Source: an uncultured Saprospiraceae bacterium (GTDB lineage Bacteria > Bacteroidota > Bacteroidia > Chitinophagales > Saprospiraceae). From it: a stretch of 64,000 nt of DNA. This document shows, piece after piece, positions 18,096-26,953 of the stretch. The stretch is taken from NCBI GenBank assembly GCA_938015805.1, contig CALLXF010000010.1, forward strand, positions 25,725 through 89,724. Reading direction: 5' to 3'. Under the pieces are notes generated by a model. The model did no database searches, was not told the DNA's origin, and saw only the letters and a program-made list of their open reading frames with translations. A program made the position numbers and the translations under genes. Numbering within the stretch: position 1 is the stretch's first letter; each line of letters begins with the position of its first letter.

Positions 18096-18600
18096 GAAAC
18101 TACCTCTAGAGAAGTAAAACAAGCAGGTCCTTTTATTGGTCAATTTTATGACTTTATTTAGTTATTATTATCAAAACGTATCAATTAGGTTAAAAGCTAA
18201 GTGTCTAAAAACAGAACTAGTTTATAACTCTTTCATTATCATATGACATGATATAAATTTTCTTTTACCACCATTTCCAATAATGAGAAAATGAGTATTT
18301 CTAAAATGATTCTAAACAAAGTATAGGTAAGGCGTAGTAGAAACAGCTATGTTTTTTATCTGATTTTTAAAAGGAATCTGCTTATAACCACAATTCTCAA
18401 AATTCAATTTTTAGGCATTTTATCATAAAAGACTAAATATTTACGTCTCTGAGACCAAATTTCTTCTTTTTAGATACTTTAAAAGCCTCAATCTACTAAA
18501 AACTGTCATTTTAGTCTTTATAGACTATTATTTAATTGTATTTTTATCTTCTTGGACTATTTATTTAGTCACTTTAATAAAAATCTGAGTCTTAACTATA
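18096..18600. other. Intergenic region before the TetR gene
   Basis: An AT-rich stretch of 505 bp without a convincing gene. Its right end holds two inverted repeats built from the same pentamer pair (18512-18527 and 18555-18570), annotated separately. No strong terminator for the E1 gene was found. Confidence 0.6.
18512..18570. promoter_or_regulatory. Paired inverted repeats, candidate TetR operator
   Basis: TAGTC-N6-GACTA at 18512-18527 is followed by GACTA-N6-TAGTC at 18555-18570, 31-89 bp before the TetR start. The same half-sites in mirrored order immediately upstream of a TetR gene suggest autoregulation. The assignment is by position only. Confidence 0.4.
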
Positions 18601-19257
18601 ATGAAAACTAGAGAACGAATTATCTCATCCGTTATAAGTGCCTTTAACGAAAAGGGATATCACTCATTCTCATTAGCTGATCTGGCTCAGAAATGTAATA
18701 TGAGTAGAGGAAATCTAGCCTATCACTATAAGTATAAGGAAGATATACTAGATGATATCTCTGTAAAAATGGTAAGAGACATAAATCGATTTCTAAAAAA
18801 GCGGATGGACTATCCTGCTTTCTATAATCTAAATCTCGATATCCGAACCTGTAGATTTTTACAAGAAAAATATCCCTTTGTTTTTAGAGATATGACCATA
18901 CTAGAACATGACTCGATAAAAGAAGTCCTGACTAAATGGTCTAAAGAAGTGATCAAGCGTAATCTAAATGCCTTTGCTTACGGAATAGAAATCGGTAATG
19001 TAAAACCAGAACCATATGAGGGACTTTACTATCAGTTATCTGTAAATGCTTGGCTGATTACATATAATTGGCTCGCCCAGCAATATGTAAGACAAATCGG
19101 TGATTTAGAAAAAGCGGAACGCATGGTGTGGAGTACTATCATACCTCATTTTACAGAGAAAGGAATGGAAGCATTCTTGGCGTATTACGGAAAAGATTTT
19201 GTATCCAATTTTGGGATACCGATTAAACAATACATGGAATTAAAACATTTATTTTAA
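18601..19257 (+). CDS. TetR/AcrR family transcriptional regulator
   Basis: Regulator of 218 residues. The N-terminal helix-turn-helix (residues 4-50) reads ERIISSVISAFNEKGYHSFSLADLAQKCNMSRGNLAYHYKYKEDIL, the TetR pattern ending in the YxHYK tyrosine-rich recognition turn. The C-terminal ligand domain ends GIPIKQYMELKHLF and has no family match by eye. It starts 16 bp before an acyl-CoA dehydrogenase, so an acyl-CoA or CoA-thioester ligand is a reasonable inference. Inverted repeats upstream may be its operator. Confidence 0.88.
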   Translation: MKTRERIISSVISAFNEKGYHSFSLADLAQKCNMSRGNLAYHYKYKEDILDDISVKMVRDINRFLKKRMDYPAFYNLNLDIRTCRFLQEKYPFVFRDMTILEHDSIKEVLTKWSKEVIKRNLNAFAYGIEIGNVKPEPYEGLYYQLSVNAWLITYNWLAQQYVRQIGDLEKAERMVWSTIIPHFTEKGMEAFLAYYGKDFVSNFGIPIKQYMELKHLF

Positions 19258-19272
19258 AATTAAAACATCAGA

Positions 19273-20439
19273 ATGTACCAGTCATATTTTACCGAGGAAC
19301 ACGAATTATTTAGAGAAGGGTTTAGAAGTTTTTTAGCTGCAGAAGTAGTTCCTCATCTAGATAAATGGGAAAAAGAAGGAACGATCCCTAGAGAGATCTG
19401 GCCTAAGTTTGGGGAGATGGGATACTTTGGTATAAGGTATCCAGAGAAATATGGCGGTCTGGACTTAGATATATTTTACCTAGTTATCTGGTTAGAAGAA
19501 ATGCAGCGTATTAATTCGGGTGGTTTTGCTGCAGCGATGTGGGCTCATAATTACCTTGCCATGACACACCTTTTAAAAGAAGGTAGCGAGGAAATCAAAG
19601 AAAAATATCTGACTAAAAGTATATCTGGAGAGATGATCGGATGCCTCTGTATAACCGAGCCATTTGGAGGATCGGATGTAGGAGCGATGAGGACGATGGC
19701 GATAAAAGAAGGAGATGAATACGTAATTAATGGTTCTAAGACTTTTATTACTAATGGTATTTATTCTGATTATCTAATCGTTATTTCTAAAATGGAAGAT
19801 CCTGATAACCCTAAAGCCATGGGTGTATTTCTGGTCGATAGAGATACTCCTGGAGTCAGTGCTTCTAAATTAGATAAACTGGGATGGAGAGCCTCTGACA
19901 CTGGAGAAATTGCTTTTGATAATGTAAGAATTCCAGCTACTAATCTCATGGGTGATCCTGGAAAAGGCTTTTATTATGTGATGCAGCACTTTGCTCTAGA
20001 GCGATTAATTATGGGTGTAAATGCCCATGCACGTGCAGAGTACGCGATCGAGTACACATTACAATATATGTCCGAGCGAACGGCATTTGGGAAGAGCTTA
20101 GATAAGTTCCAAGCCTTAAGACATCGAATGGCCGAAATGGCTACAGAAGTAGATATGATCAAATCATTTAACTATAAAATCGCAGAAAATCTAGATAAAG
20201 GAGTTTACGTTGTAAAAGAGGCTTGTATGTCTAAACTACAGTCTACAAAAATCGCTGACGAGGTAATTTACAGTTGTTTACAGTTCCTAGGAGGATACGG
20301 TTATATGGAAGAATATCCACTTGCCAGAATGTCTAGAGATAGTAGACTAGGACCTATAGGAGGCGGAACATCTGAGATCCTAAAAGAGGTTATCGCAAAA
20401 ATGATGATCGATAAAAAGTCATACAAGAAAGAAGCTTAA
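19273..20439 (+). CDS. Acyl-CoA dehydrogenase
   Basis: Flavoprotein of 388 residues that introduces an alpha-beta double bond into acyl-CoA. Signatures are CLCITEPFGGSDVGAM, EYVINGSKTFITNG and GYGYMEEYPLARMSRDSRL. At the position of the medium-chain catalytic Glu (IYEGT) this protein has IGGGT. A Glu in helix G (FALERLIMG) is present instead, which is the isovaleryl-CoA/long-chain dehydrogenase arrangement. This fits the upstream branched-chain E1 and suggests branched-chain acyl-CoA oxidation. It lies 15 bp after the TetR gene. Confidence 0.93.
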   Translation: MYQSYFTEEHELFREGFRSFLAAEVVPHLDKWEKEGTIPREIWPKFGEMGYFGIRYPEKYGGLDLDIFYLVIWLEEMQRINSGGFAAAMWAHNYLAMTHLLKEGSEEIKEKYLTKSISGEMIGCLCITEPFGGSDVGAMRTMAIKEGDEYVINGSKTFITNGIYSDYLIVISKMEDPDNPKAMGVFLVDRDTPGVSASKLDKLGWRASDTGEIAFDNVRIPATNLMGDPGKGFYYVMQHFALERLIMGVNAHARAEYAIEYTLQYMSERTAFGKSLDKFQALRHRMAEMATEVDMIKSFNYKIAENLDKGVYVVKEACMSKLQSTKIADEVIYSCLQFLGGYGYMEEYPLARMSRDSRLGPIGGGTSEILKEVIAKMMIDKKSYKKEA

Positions 20440-20963
20440 TTTAATTGGCTCTATGATGATCAGAATGAGTAGGTGATTAAATGCTAGGTATAATCCTAAG
20501 TTATGTAAGGATTGACCTTTTTGATTTTAGTGGATAAATTTTTAAAATCCGTTAAAAACAAAATAGTGTTTGAGCAAAACTAAGAATAGTGAGAATAAGA
20601 TATGCCCATGGGATAGTATAATTAATAATTTGAAATTCAGCTGTTTATGCGAGTTTATTTTGTTTAGGATTTTAAGGATTTAGGAGCGTTAAGAAATCAA
20701 AACAGTCTTGAATTTTTGTTTCTTTTGATTCAAGGCAAAAGAAAAAGAGGCATTTGAATATGAACTTAAATGACAATCAGAATGGAATTGATATTTTTAC
20801 CCACTCAAATCGATATAGTGCCATTTAATTTAACTAAAAAATAGTCCTATATCTATTAGGTGACTTTATCGATAACATGTTTAGCTGTTTAATGGGCTAG
20901 TCTACCATTATAGAATTATGATTTAGATGTTTTGGCTTTCGCCAATGTAAAACCATATACCTT
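20440..20963. other. Intergenic region with a degenerate Bacteroidota-type repeat
   Basis: A stretch of 524 bp without a credible gene. It contains a weak terminator (20492-20522). A segment at about 20703-20752 reads like the widespread 'cttgaa...tttcttttg...caaggcaaaag' sequence often found in Bacteroidota intergenic DNA. A copy of TTGGCGWAAGC (20935-20946, minus orientation) lies 17 bp before the CYTH start. Confidence 0.5.
20492..20522 (+). terminator. Weak rho-independent terminator
   Basis: AATCCT at 20492-20497 pairs with AGGATT at 20508-20513. A T-run starts at 20518, downstream of the acyl-CoA dehydrogenase gene. The stem is only 6 bp. Confidence 0.4.
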
Positions 20964-21485
20964 ATGGGATTTTTAAATGTAGAGATAAAAGCCAGTTCGG
21001 ATAACCATAAAGAGATTAGAAAAATCCTGATAACTAATCATGCAAAATTTAAGGGAACTGATCACCAGATCGACACTTACTTTAATGTAGCACATGGTCG
21101 ATTAAAACTAAGGGAAGGAGACATAGAAAACAATCTCATTCACTACATTAGAGAAAATAAAGAAGGTCCTAAACAGTCTAAGGTAACGCTCTTTAAATCT
21201 GATCCAGAATCTACCCTAAAGGAAGTATTATCTAACTCTATCGGCATCCTAACTGCAATAGATAAACAGAGAGAAATTTACTTTATAGACAATGTAAAAT
21301 TTCATTTAGATACTGTCAAAGAACTCGGAACATTTATAGAAATAGAAGCCATCGACAAAGAAGGTACGATCGGCAGACATAAGTTACAAGAACAATGTCA
21401 GTTTTACTTAGATCTATTTAAGATCACTAAAGATGATCTTATTTCTGTTTCCTATAGTGATATGATTTTGGAGAAATCAAATTGA
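20964..21485 (+). CDS. CYTH-domain protein (class IV adenylate cyclase-like)
   Basis: Protein of 173 residues with the CYTH/triphosphate-tunnel fold. The N-terminal NVEIKA motif supplies the EXEXK-type acidic strand in shortened form. The later segments TYFNVAHGRLKLREG, KVTLFKSD and FIEIEAID supply the expected basic and acidic tunnel residues. The family includes class IV adenylate cyclases, thiamine triphosphatases and tripolyphosphatases; this length fits the class IV/CyaB-like group. It is a single gene, and the actual activity is not shown by sequence. Confidence 0.75.
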   Translation: MGFLNVEIKASSDNHKEIRKILITNHAKFKGTDHQIDTYFNVAHGRLKLREGDIENNLIHYIRENKEGPKQSKVTLFKSDPESTLKEVLSNSIGILTAIDKQREIYFIDNVKFHLDTVKELGTFIEIEAIDKEGTIGRHKLQEQCQFYLDLFKITKDDLISVSYSDMILEKSN

Positions 21486-21540
21486 TTCATTTTCCATCAA
21501 TTCCTCTTACCGTTTTATACTACTTTTCAATCCTTATTCA

Positions 21541-22233
21541 TTATCCTATTCTCAATATCATAGGACTATGATCGGAGTATTTTTGTTCTCTGTAACTGTG
21601 TAGATAAAAACACTCTTTTACTATATCTGATAGGATGCTCTGGATATAAGTATGATCATATCTATATCCATTGCCACGATGACTATACCATGAGTATTCT
21701 TTTAGGTCACCATGAATAAGCCTAAATGCATCCACGATTCCAGAATCAAATAAAGCATGTAGCTCATCCTGATACCAGAAGCTGGTTCCTTTTTGATCGA
21801 TCTCATTTATCCCTATATTAAGATCTCCTACGATGATAGATGGTTTCTCAGATCGCTTTATTTCTTGCTGTAAAAAAGGGAGTAAAACATGCTTTTTTTT
21901 ATGAGGTAAATAGCAACCATAAATCTCGAAAGCATCGAACTCTGCTTTAACAATACTATGTGCATAAGTCGGATCACTGTGCGGAAACCATGATCCTGTA
22001 AAGTCTATTTTACTAGCAAGCAAGACGGTATTTTTTTGCCTAGATGTTTCCGGAATTATCTGATGTGTATATCCTAATTTATCTAATTCCTTTTTAAGTA
22101 GAATACCGGTCTTATTATTACGATACTCGGATAAAACTAAGATATAAGGGTTCTCTGTTTTAAGGGCCTCTAGAATTTTTATATATCTAGAGCCTCCACC
22201 TTGCTGTATGTTCCATGATAATATCGATAGCAT
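21541..22233 (-). CDS. Endonuclease/exonuclease/phosphatase (EEP) family protein
   Basis: Metal-dependent EEP-fold hydrolase of 230 residues. The motifs LSWNIQQGG, VLSEYRNN (catalytic Glu), IIVGDLNIG (Asp/Asn pair), YRYDHTYIQ and the C-terminal SDHSPMIL are all present. No signal peptide is seen, so it is probably cytoplasmic. It could act on DNA ends or on phosphoesters; the fold does not decide. It lies 56 bp downstream of the TonB receptor gene on the same strand. Confidence 0.85.
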   Translation of the reverse strand: MLSILSWNIQQGGGSRYIKILEALKTENPYILVLSEYRNNKTGILLKKELDKLGYTHQIIPETSRQKNTVLLASKIDFTGSWFPHSDPTYAHSIVKAEFDAFEIYGCYLPHKKKHVLLPFLQQEIKRSEKPSIIVGDLNIGINEIDQKGTSFWYQDELHALFDSGIVDAFRLIHGDLKEYSWYSHRGNGYRYDHTYIQSILSDIVKECFYLHSYREQKYSDHSPMILRIG

Positions 22234-22289
22234 TTTTTAAAAATACAATGATTCTATCGATCTGTTTCTATAGAAATATGAGCTTATAA

Positions 22290-24107
22290 CTAATAAACAA
22301 ACTTATGTACAAAACCACCCATTATCCATCGTCCCGGCATGGTAACCAGATTAGTCTCTTTATACTCTGTATTAAAAAGATTAGTAACAGATAGGTATAG
22401 AGAACCCCAGTCATCCTTTAAACTTAGTCTTGTATCTAGTACCGAGTAGTCTTCTAGATTTTCTCTATCCAGATATCTAAATCTGACAGTATGATTAATA
22501 ATGCCTACATGCCACGAAAAACCAGCTGACAGCTGATGGTTTAAATTTTCTAAAGCATATCTAGAAAAAGGAGCATCTACTGGTGAAGCTTCTGCATTTA
22601 TAAAGGTATAGGACATATCTACATTATCAATTATGTATCCAGCTGGTACAGAGTGGTTTAGGCTTATATCTATTCCAGAAGTATTTATCTCTCCGATATT
22701 TATCGGCCTCCATTTTAAGGTGTCTTGCTGCTTAGTCCAGTCTATAAGATTTGTTCCCTGTCGTAAAAAATAACTTGCTTGTAGTGTGGTATGGCTGTTT
22801 CCATACTTTAGACCGAGCTCATAAGCAACAGCTTCCTCTGGCTGTAAAAACTCGTTGCCTTCATTTGCACGATCTGTATAGAATCGATCTGTATAGGTAG
22901 GTACTCTATAGGTAAACCCATAATTGGCGTAAGCCTTAAAATCATCCGTAATCTCGTATCCTAAATCTATTCCAGGAAAAAATTTATTATCAAAATCAGA
23001 GAAGTAGGAATAAACTATTCCAGGTGTAATATCCAGACGATCATTTAATAAATTAAATCGTTGTTCCATAGAAAAAGACAACAGCTGACGTGATCTTGAG
23101 CCTAAATTATTACTCTCTAAATCCATAGCATTAAACTCTACTCCTAGTCCAAAAACACCTAACCTATTAGTAACGTGAGAATTTATTTCTGCTAGATAAT
23201 TATTAGAGCTGTGTAAATTATTAAAGAATCCTGGGTCATCTCTAAGAAAAACATAATCATCAGTATTACGACGGTAAGAAATCCTCGGCTTTATAATCCA
23301 GTCTCCGGCACTAATCCTGTAATCTGCACTAAGTAAACTCGTATTTATTTCCTCATACTGATCCATAAATTCTGGACTTGCATAAAAACCATTTGCCCCA
23401 AATTTTCTCCATGATTTAGAAGCCGAAATGGTCATCGGATTATCAGCTATTTCCATCGTACGCTGAAAGAAAAAACTAGTCACTGCATAGTCCGTATTAT
23501 GTTTATAACCAGTAGAGGTATTTCTATTGAAAGCTATGAGGTGAGATGATTTTTTATCGGAGTATGTATTCGTGACATGCAGTCTCTCCGCATCATAAGT
23601 ACCGATCTCTGCTCCTACCTCGATTGCATTTTCTAAAGATTTTTTAGTGATGATATTAATAGCACCAGAAAAACCATTCTGACCATATACACGAGCAGCA
23701 GGACCTTTTAGTATTTCTATTCTTTCGATGGCATTAATACCCAGTGGTAAACTCATAGAATGATGCCCAGTCTGAGGATCTACCATTCTTACACCATTAA
23801 TTAAGAACAGGGTCTGATCAAAAGTACCTCCTCTGATACCGATATCAGACTGCACACCATGGACCCCTCGCTGTCTCACATCTACACCTGCTACAGTTTG
23901 TAAAAGTTCAGCTACGTCCCTAGCCGGGGTAGCCTCTATTTGCTTACGCGAAATAACATTTATCGTCCGAGAAGATTCTTTAAATGGAAGAGATATACGA
24001 TTTTCTTGTATTACTATTTCGTCTATAGAATTACTCATTTGATCCCATTGGGCGGAAGCCAAAGTCGTCACAAATAAAGTCAAAATAAGAAGTGTCCAGT
24101 TTCTCAT
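22290..24107 (-). CDS. TonB-dependent outer-membrane receptor, BtuB-like
   Basis: Outer-membrane receptor of 605 residues. It has a signal peptide (TTLASAQ) and a plug domain with ESSRTINVISRKQIEATPARDVAELLQTVAGVDVRQRG and GPAARVYGQNGFSGAINIITK. A 22-strand barrel ends in a terminal aromatic (VHKFVY). There is no SusC-type carboxypeptidase-like domain and no SusD partner, which fits the smaller BtuB/siderophore-receptor class. The substrate is unknown; a cobalamin riboswitch was looked for upstream and not found. A TTGGCGWAAGC copy lies at 22923-22934. Confidence 0.85.
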   Translation of the reverse strand: MRNWTLLILTLFVTTLASAQWDQMSNSIDEIVIQENRISLPFKESSRTINVISRKQIEATPARDVAELLQTVAGVDVRQRGVHGVQSDIGIRGGTFDQTLFLINGVRMVDPQTGHHSMSLPLGINAIERIEILKGPAARVYGQNGFSGAINIITKKSLENAIEVGAEIGTYDAERLHVTNTYSDKKSSHLIAFNRNTSTGYKHNTDYAVTSFFFQRTMEIADNPMTISASKSWRKFGANGFYASPEFMDQYEEINTSLLSADYRISAGDWIIKPRISYRRNTDDYVFLRDDPGFFNNLHSSNNYLAEINSHVTNRLGVFGLGVEFNAMDLESNNLGSRSRQLLSFSMEQRFNLLNDRLDITPGIVYSYFSDFDNKFFPGIDLGYEITDDFKAYANYGFTYRVPTYTDRFYTDRANEGNEFLQPEEAVAYELGLKYGNSHTTLQASYFLRQGTNLIDWTKQQDTLKWRPINIGEINTSGIDISLNHSVPAGYIIDNVDMSYTFINAEASPVDAPFSRYALENLNHQLSAGFSWHVGIINHTVRFRYLDRENLEDYSVLDTRLSLKDDWGSLYLSVTNLFNTEYKETNLVTMPGRWIMGGFVHKFVY

Positions 24108-24291
24108 ACAAAGGTTTTTTAAGAAGCAGCAAATATGGCTTTAAAAAAATAATTAACCTTAAAACGTCAGCCTTTTATTATTGTAAATCGATCTAGCAGA
24201 CAAATCGCTTTTCTTATTTACTATGGCAACAATTTACATCCAAGCCTAATTATAAACCAAGCAAGATAAAAGGGGGGCAACTAGATCCCTT

Positions 24292-25080
24292 CTAACTAGC
24301 CTTTTTCTTTGCAGCTTCTATACTTGCTTTTAAGGCATCCATAATATCGACGACGTGCTTTTCTTCTGTTTCACCTTCGTTTATCGTAACTACCTCTTTT
24401 CCTTCAACCTTTTGGTTTACAAGATCTAACAATGCATCTCTAAATCTATCCTCAAAATCTACCTGATCAAATGATGTACTGAGTGAATCCACTAATGACT
24501 CCGCCAATTGCAATTGCTTTTCATCTACTTCCTCCTCTACGATATCCGGCACCTCTTTTATATCTCTCAATTCGTATGGGTAACGTAATTTATACATTAC
24601 GATCGCTCCTTTATTGGCGGTAAGCAAAACAACATCTTCTCGATCTCTTAATATTATACGCCCTACACCTGCTTTTTTAGATTTTTCTAAAACCTTGTAA
24701 AACAAATTAAATGTCTTAGTCGCTACCTCACCATTAGGACCTACATAATACACTGCCTCATAACGAGATGGGTGCACCTCATCCTGATCCACAAAAGCCT
24801 CAATGTCAATAGCTCGAGTACTCTTTAATTTTAAAGCATTAAATTCTGACTGCTCAAAAACCACATATTGATCTGGCTCATACTCATATCCTTTTACAAT
24901 ATCTTTAGACATCACCTCCTCATCACAGCTCCGACATACTTTTTTATACTTGATCCTACTGTTATCCTTTTTATGAAGCTGATTAAACCTTATGGTATTT
25001 CCTGTCTCTACCGCATTAAAGATTTGTATCGGTATGGTTACTAACGAAAATCTAATATGCCCTTTCCAAATAGATCTCAT
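24292..25080 (-). CDS. ku: Ku protein (non-homologous end joining)
   Basis: Bacterial Ku homodimer subunit that binds DNA double-strand ends and recruits ligase D. The 262 residues start MRSIWKGHIRFSLVTIPIQ, the canonical N-terminus. An in-frame ATG 81 bp upstream (25161) would add a tail without homology and is rejected. Characteristic segments are FNQLHKKDNSRIKYKKVCRSC, GYEYEPDQYVVFE and GVGRIILRDREDVVLL. The C-terminus is Lys-rich, as in other bacterial Ku proteins. No ligD is in the window. It is a single gene, divergent from the OmpA-like gene. Confidence 0.93.
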   Translation of the reverse strand: MRSIWKGHIRFSLVTIPIQIFNAVETGNTIRFNQLHKKDNSRIKYKKVCRSCDEEVMSKDIVKGYEYEPDQYVVFEQSEFNALKLKSTRAIDIEAFVDQDEVHPSRYEAVYYVGPNGEVATKTFNLFYKVLEKSKKAGVGRIILRDREDVVLLTANKGAIVMYKLRYPYELRDIKEVPDIVEEEVDEKQLQLAESLVDSLSTSFDQVDFEDRFRDALLDLVNQKVEGKEVVTINEGETEEKHVVDIMDALKASIEAAKKKAS

Positions 25081-25415
25081 ATTTCTTGTTTTAAAGTCTA
25101 AAGATAAATTAAAGCTCTTGCTTAGATAGTATAAAACTTTGAGTGTATGATGGTAATACATATACTCGAGTGGACTCGAATGGATCTTAAATTAACAATT
25201 ATAATATAGAGGTATTATAAAAACCAGAAACCATAAGGGCCTAGGAGGATAGACCTTAGGCACTGTATTTTACATATTTATAAAATTGATAAATTACAAT
25301 ATGTCAGCTAGATTGCAATTTTTGGAATGATTTTTGAAAATAACATATTGTAGAATATTATAATATGTTCTGCTTTTAGTAAAAGACTTTATAGAAGTTA
25401 TAAACAGTATCACAC
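25081..25415. other. Divergent intergenic region between Ku and the OmpA-like gene
   Basis: An AT-rich control region of 335 bp. It holds an inverted repeat AACATATT-N12-AATATGTT (25342-25369), about 47 bp before the OmpA-like start, which could be an operator. No gene or RNA structure was recognised. Confidence 0.5.
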
Positions 25416-25934
25416 ATGAAAGCACTTTATAGCGTATTGCTAGCCGTGTTATTTATTTGGGCATGGAGCCTTAGTAAAAAGCACATCTGTAACCCTTCAG
25501 AATCAAGTTCTGACCCAGCGGAGGTAGTAGCTCCTATTTCCTCGGTAGATAAGGAATGTTATAGTTTAAATCTTAGGGACAAAAAATCATTTAATGTCAG
25601 TTCTGCTTCCAACTTTACCTTTAAATTATCAGAAAGTACTTTTATAGACCCTTCCGATGATTTACTGATAGCAACTTCTGAACTCATTTCTTATCTGGAA
25701 GAAAACCCAAAGCGGGCCATCCAGATAAAGGGTTTGTACTTAGCTACAGAAGAAAATAATACGGAAGAAAAATCTTTAGGATTGGCCAGAGCCAAAAATA
25801 TAGAAAGCTTCTTTTTAGACCAAGGCGTTGTGGATGAACAAGTTCAAATCATCGGTAAAAAGGTGGATGACAGCTGTGTAGAAAATGATATTCTACTCAG
25901 GGGGTGTGCCATTGCGTTTGGCGGAAAAAAATAA
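25416..25934 (+). CDS. OmpA-like C-terminal domain protein
   Basis: Protein of 172 residues with an N-terminal hydrophobic segment (residues 4-18) serving as signal or anchor. The C-terminal part resembles the OmpA/MotB peptidoglycan-binding fold: LIATSELISYLEENPKRAIQIKGLY, LGLARAKNIESFFLDQGV and a final VQIIGKK strand. The match is weak, as the usual Asp/Arg peptidoglycan-binding pair is not fully obvious. A coiled-coil/HhH gene follows after 29 bp, and the two are probably co-expressed. An envelope-linked role is inferred. Confidence 0.6.
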   Translation: MKALYSVLLAVLFIWAWSLSKKHICNPSESSSDPAEVVAPISSVDKECYSLNLRDKKSFNVSSASNFTFKLSESTFIDPSDDLLIATSELISYLEENPKRAIQIKGLYLATEENNTEEKSLGLARAKNIESFFLDQGVVDEQVQIIGKKVDDSCVENDILLRGCAIAFGGKK

Positions 25935-25963
25935 TCTATTCATTTAAAGAAAAACAAATAGCT

Positions 25964-26953
25964 ATGTGTTATTGGCCATTATATTTTATGTTAGGAACTG
26001 CTCTTTTAGGGTGGTTAATAGGAAGATCTAGAAAATTAGATACCTCTACATACGATCTCCAACTTTCGTCGAAAGACAAACAAATTACAACACTATCCTC
26101 CGATTATAAAACATCAAAAGACAGATACTCGGACTTAGAGGCAAATTATAAAAAGCTAAATTCAAAGTATACTGAAGCCTTGAACGAAATTTCTGCTAAA
26201 CCAGAAATGCCTGATGCCATTGTAAATACAGAGATCAGAGAAATACCGGTAGAAGTTATAAAAGAGGTAGAAAAAATAGTAGAAATAGAAGTTACCAAAG
26301 AAGTACCAGTAGAAACGATTAAAGAAATTATCAAAGAGGTAGAGGTAGTAAGGGAAGTTATTAAAGAAGTACCTGTAGAGACGATAAAAGAAGTGATAAA
26401 AGAAATCGAAGTCATCAAAGAAGTACCTGTAGAGACGATCGTAGAAAAAGAAATTATCAAGGAAGTAGAAGTGATCAAAGAAGTGGAAGTGATTAAAGAA
26501 GTAGAAGTGATTAAAGAGATAGAAGTGGTTAGAGAGGTACCTATCGAAATCTATAAAGAAGTAGAGGTCGTTAAGGGGATAGATATGGAGACACTACAAA
26601 AAATGGTAGCTGGTCTAGGAACTGTAGAATTATCTAAGTCCATTACCAGTGAGACAAGAAATATTAAAGAGGGAGAAATCGTAGAAAGAAGAGTCGTCGT
26701 AGAACCTCAAAAATTACGTAAGATAGAAGGTATCGGACCAAAGATTGAAAGTTTACTGCACGATGCAGGTATTAAATCTTTTGGGCAATTAGCAGAAGCA
26801 AATCCAGATAAAATCAAAGAGATCTTATTAGCCGCCGGTAACAGATATAAGATGCATGACCCGACTAGCTGGCCACAGCAAGCGGCTCTAGCAGCTGAAG
26901 AAAAGTGGGATGAACTAAAGGTGCTACAAGACTCTTTAAACGGAGGAAAGTAA
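25964..26953 (+). CDS. Membrane-anchored coiled-coil protein with C-terminal helix-hairpin-helix domain
   Basis: Protein of about 329 residues. It has one membrane helix (residues 3-20), a short coiled coil (about 30-70) and then about 120 residues of a Val/Glu/Lys/Ile repeat built on units like EVIKEVPVETIKE. The C-terminal HhH-like domain reads LRKIEGIGPKIESLLHDAGIKSFGQLAEANPDKIKEIL. The last 35 residues contain DPTSWPQQAALAAEEKWDEL, seen in proteins annotated as DUF4332/HhH. The ATG at 25964 is preferred to 25904 because it directly begins the membrane segment. HhH domains bind nucleic acid or protein; here one would sit on a long stalk from the membrane. No enzyme motif is present. Confidence 0.7.
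   Translation: MCYWPLYFMLGTALLGWLIGRSRKLDTSTYDLQLSSKDKQITTLSSDYKTSKDRYSDLEANYKKLNSKYTEALNEISAKPEMPDAIVNTEIREIPVEVIKEVEKIVEIEVTKEVPVETIKEIIKEVEVVREVIKEVPVETIKEVIKEIEVIKEVPVETIVEKEIIKEVEVIKEVEVIKEVEVIKEIEVVREVPIEIYKEVEVVKGIDMETLQKMVAGLGTVELSKSITSETRNIKEGEIVERRVVVEPQKLRKIEGIGPKIESLLHDAGIKSFGQLAEANPDKIKEILLAAGNRYKMHDPTSWPQQAALAAEEKWDELKVLQDSLNGGK
26233..26580 (+). repeat. Degenerate coding repeat (Val/Glu/Lys-rich stalk)
   Basis: Imperfect repeats at DNA level, of the type GAAGTGATTAAAGAAGTAGA, encode the stalk of the HhH protein. Repeat units of 6 to 14 codons vary in order, which implies repeated slippage or unequal exchange. Confidence 0.8.

Noticed and set aside
24108..24291. Cobalamin riboswitch upstream of the BtuB-like receptor
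   Set aside because: The region is under 190 bp and lacks the conserved B12-box; no matching fold was seen.
25081..25161. Longer N-terminus for Ku
   Set aside because: The extra 27 residues show no homology, and MRSIWKGHIRFSLV is the canonical Ku start.
26233..26580. CRISPR-like repeat array
   Set aside because: The repeats are in-frame coding units of a Val/Glu/Lys stalk with no unique spacers.
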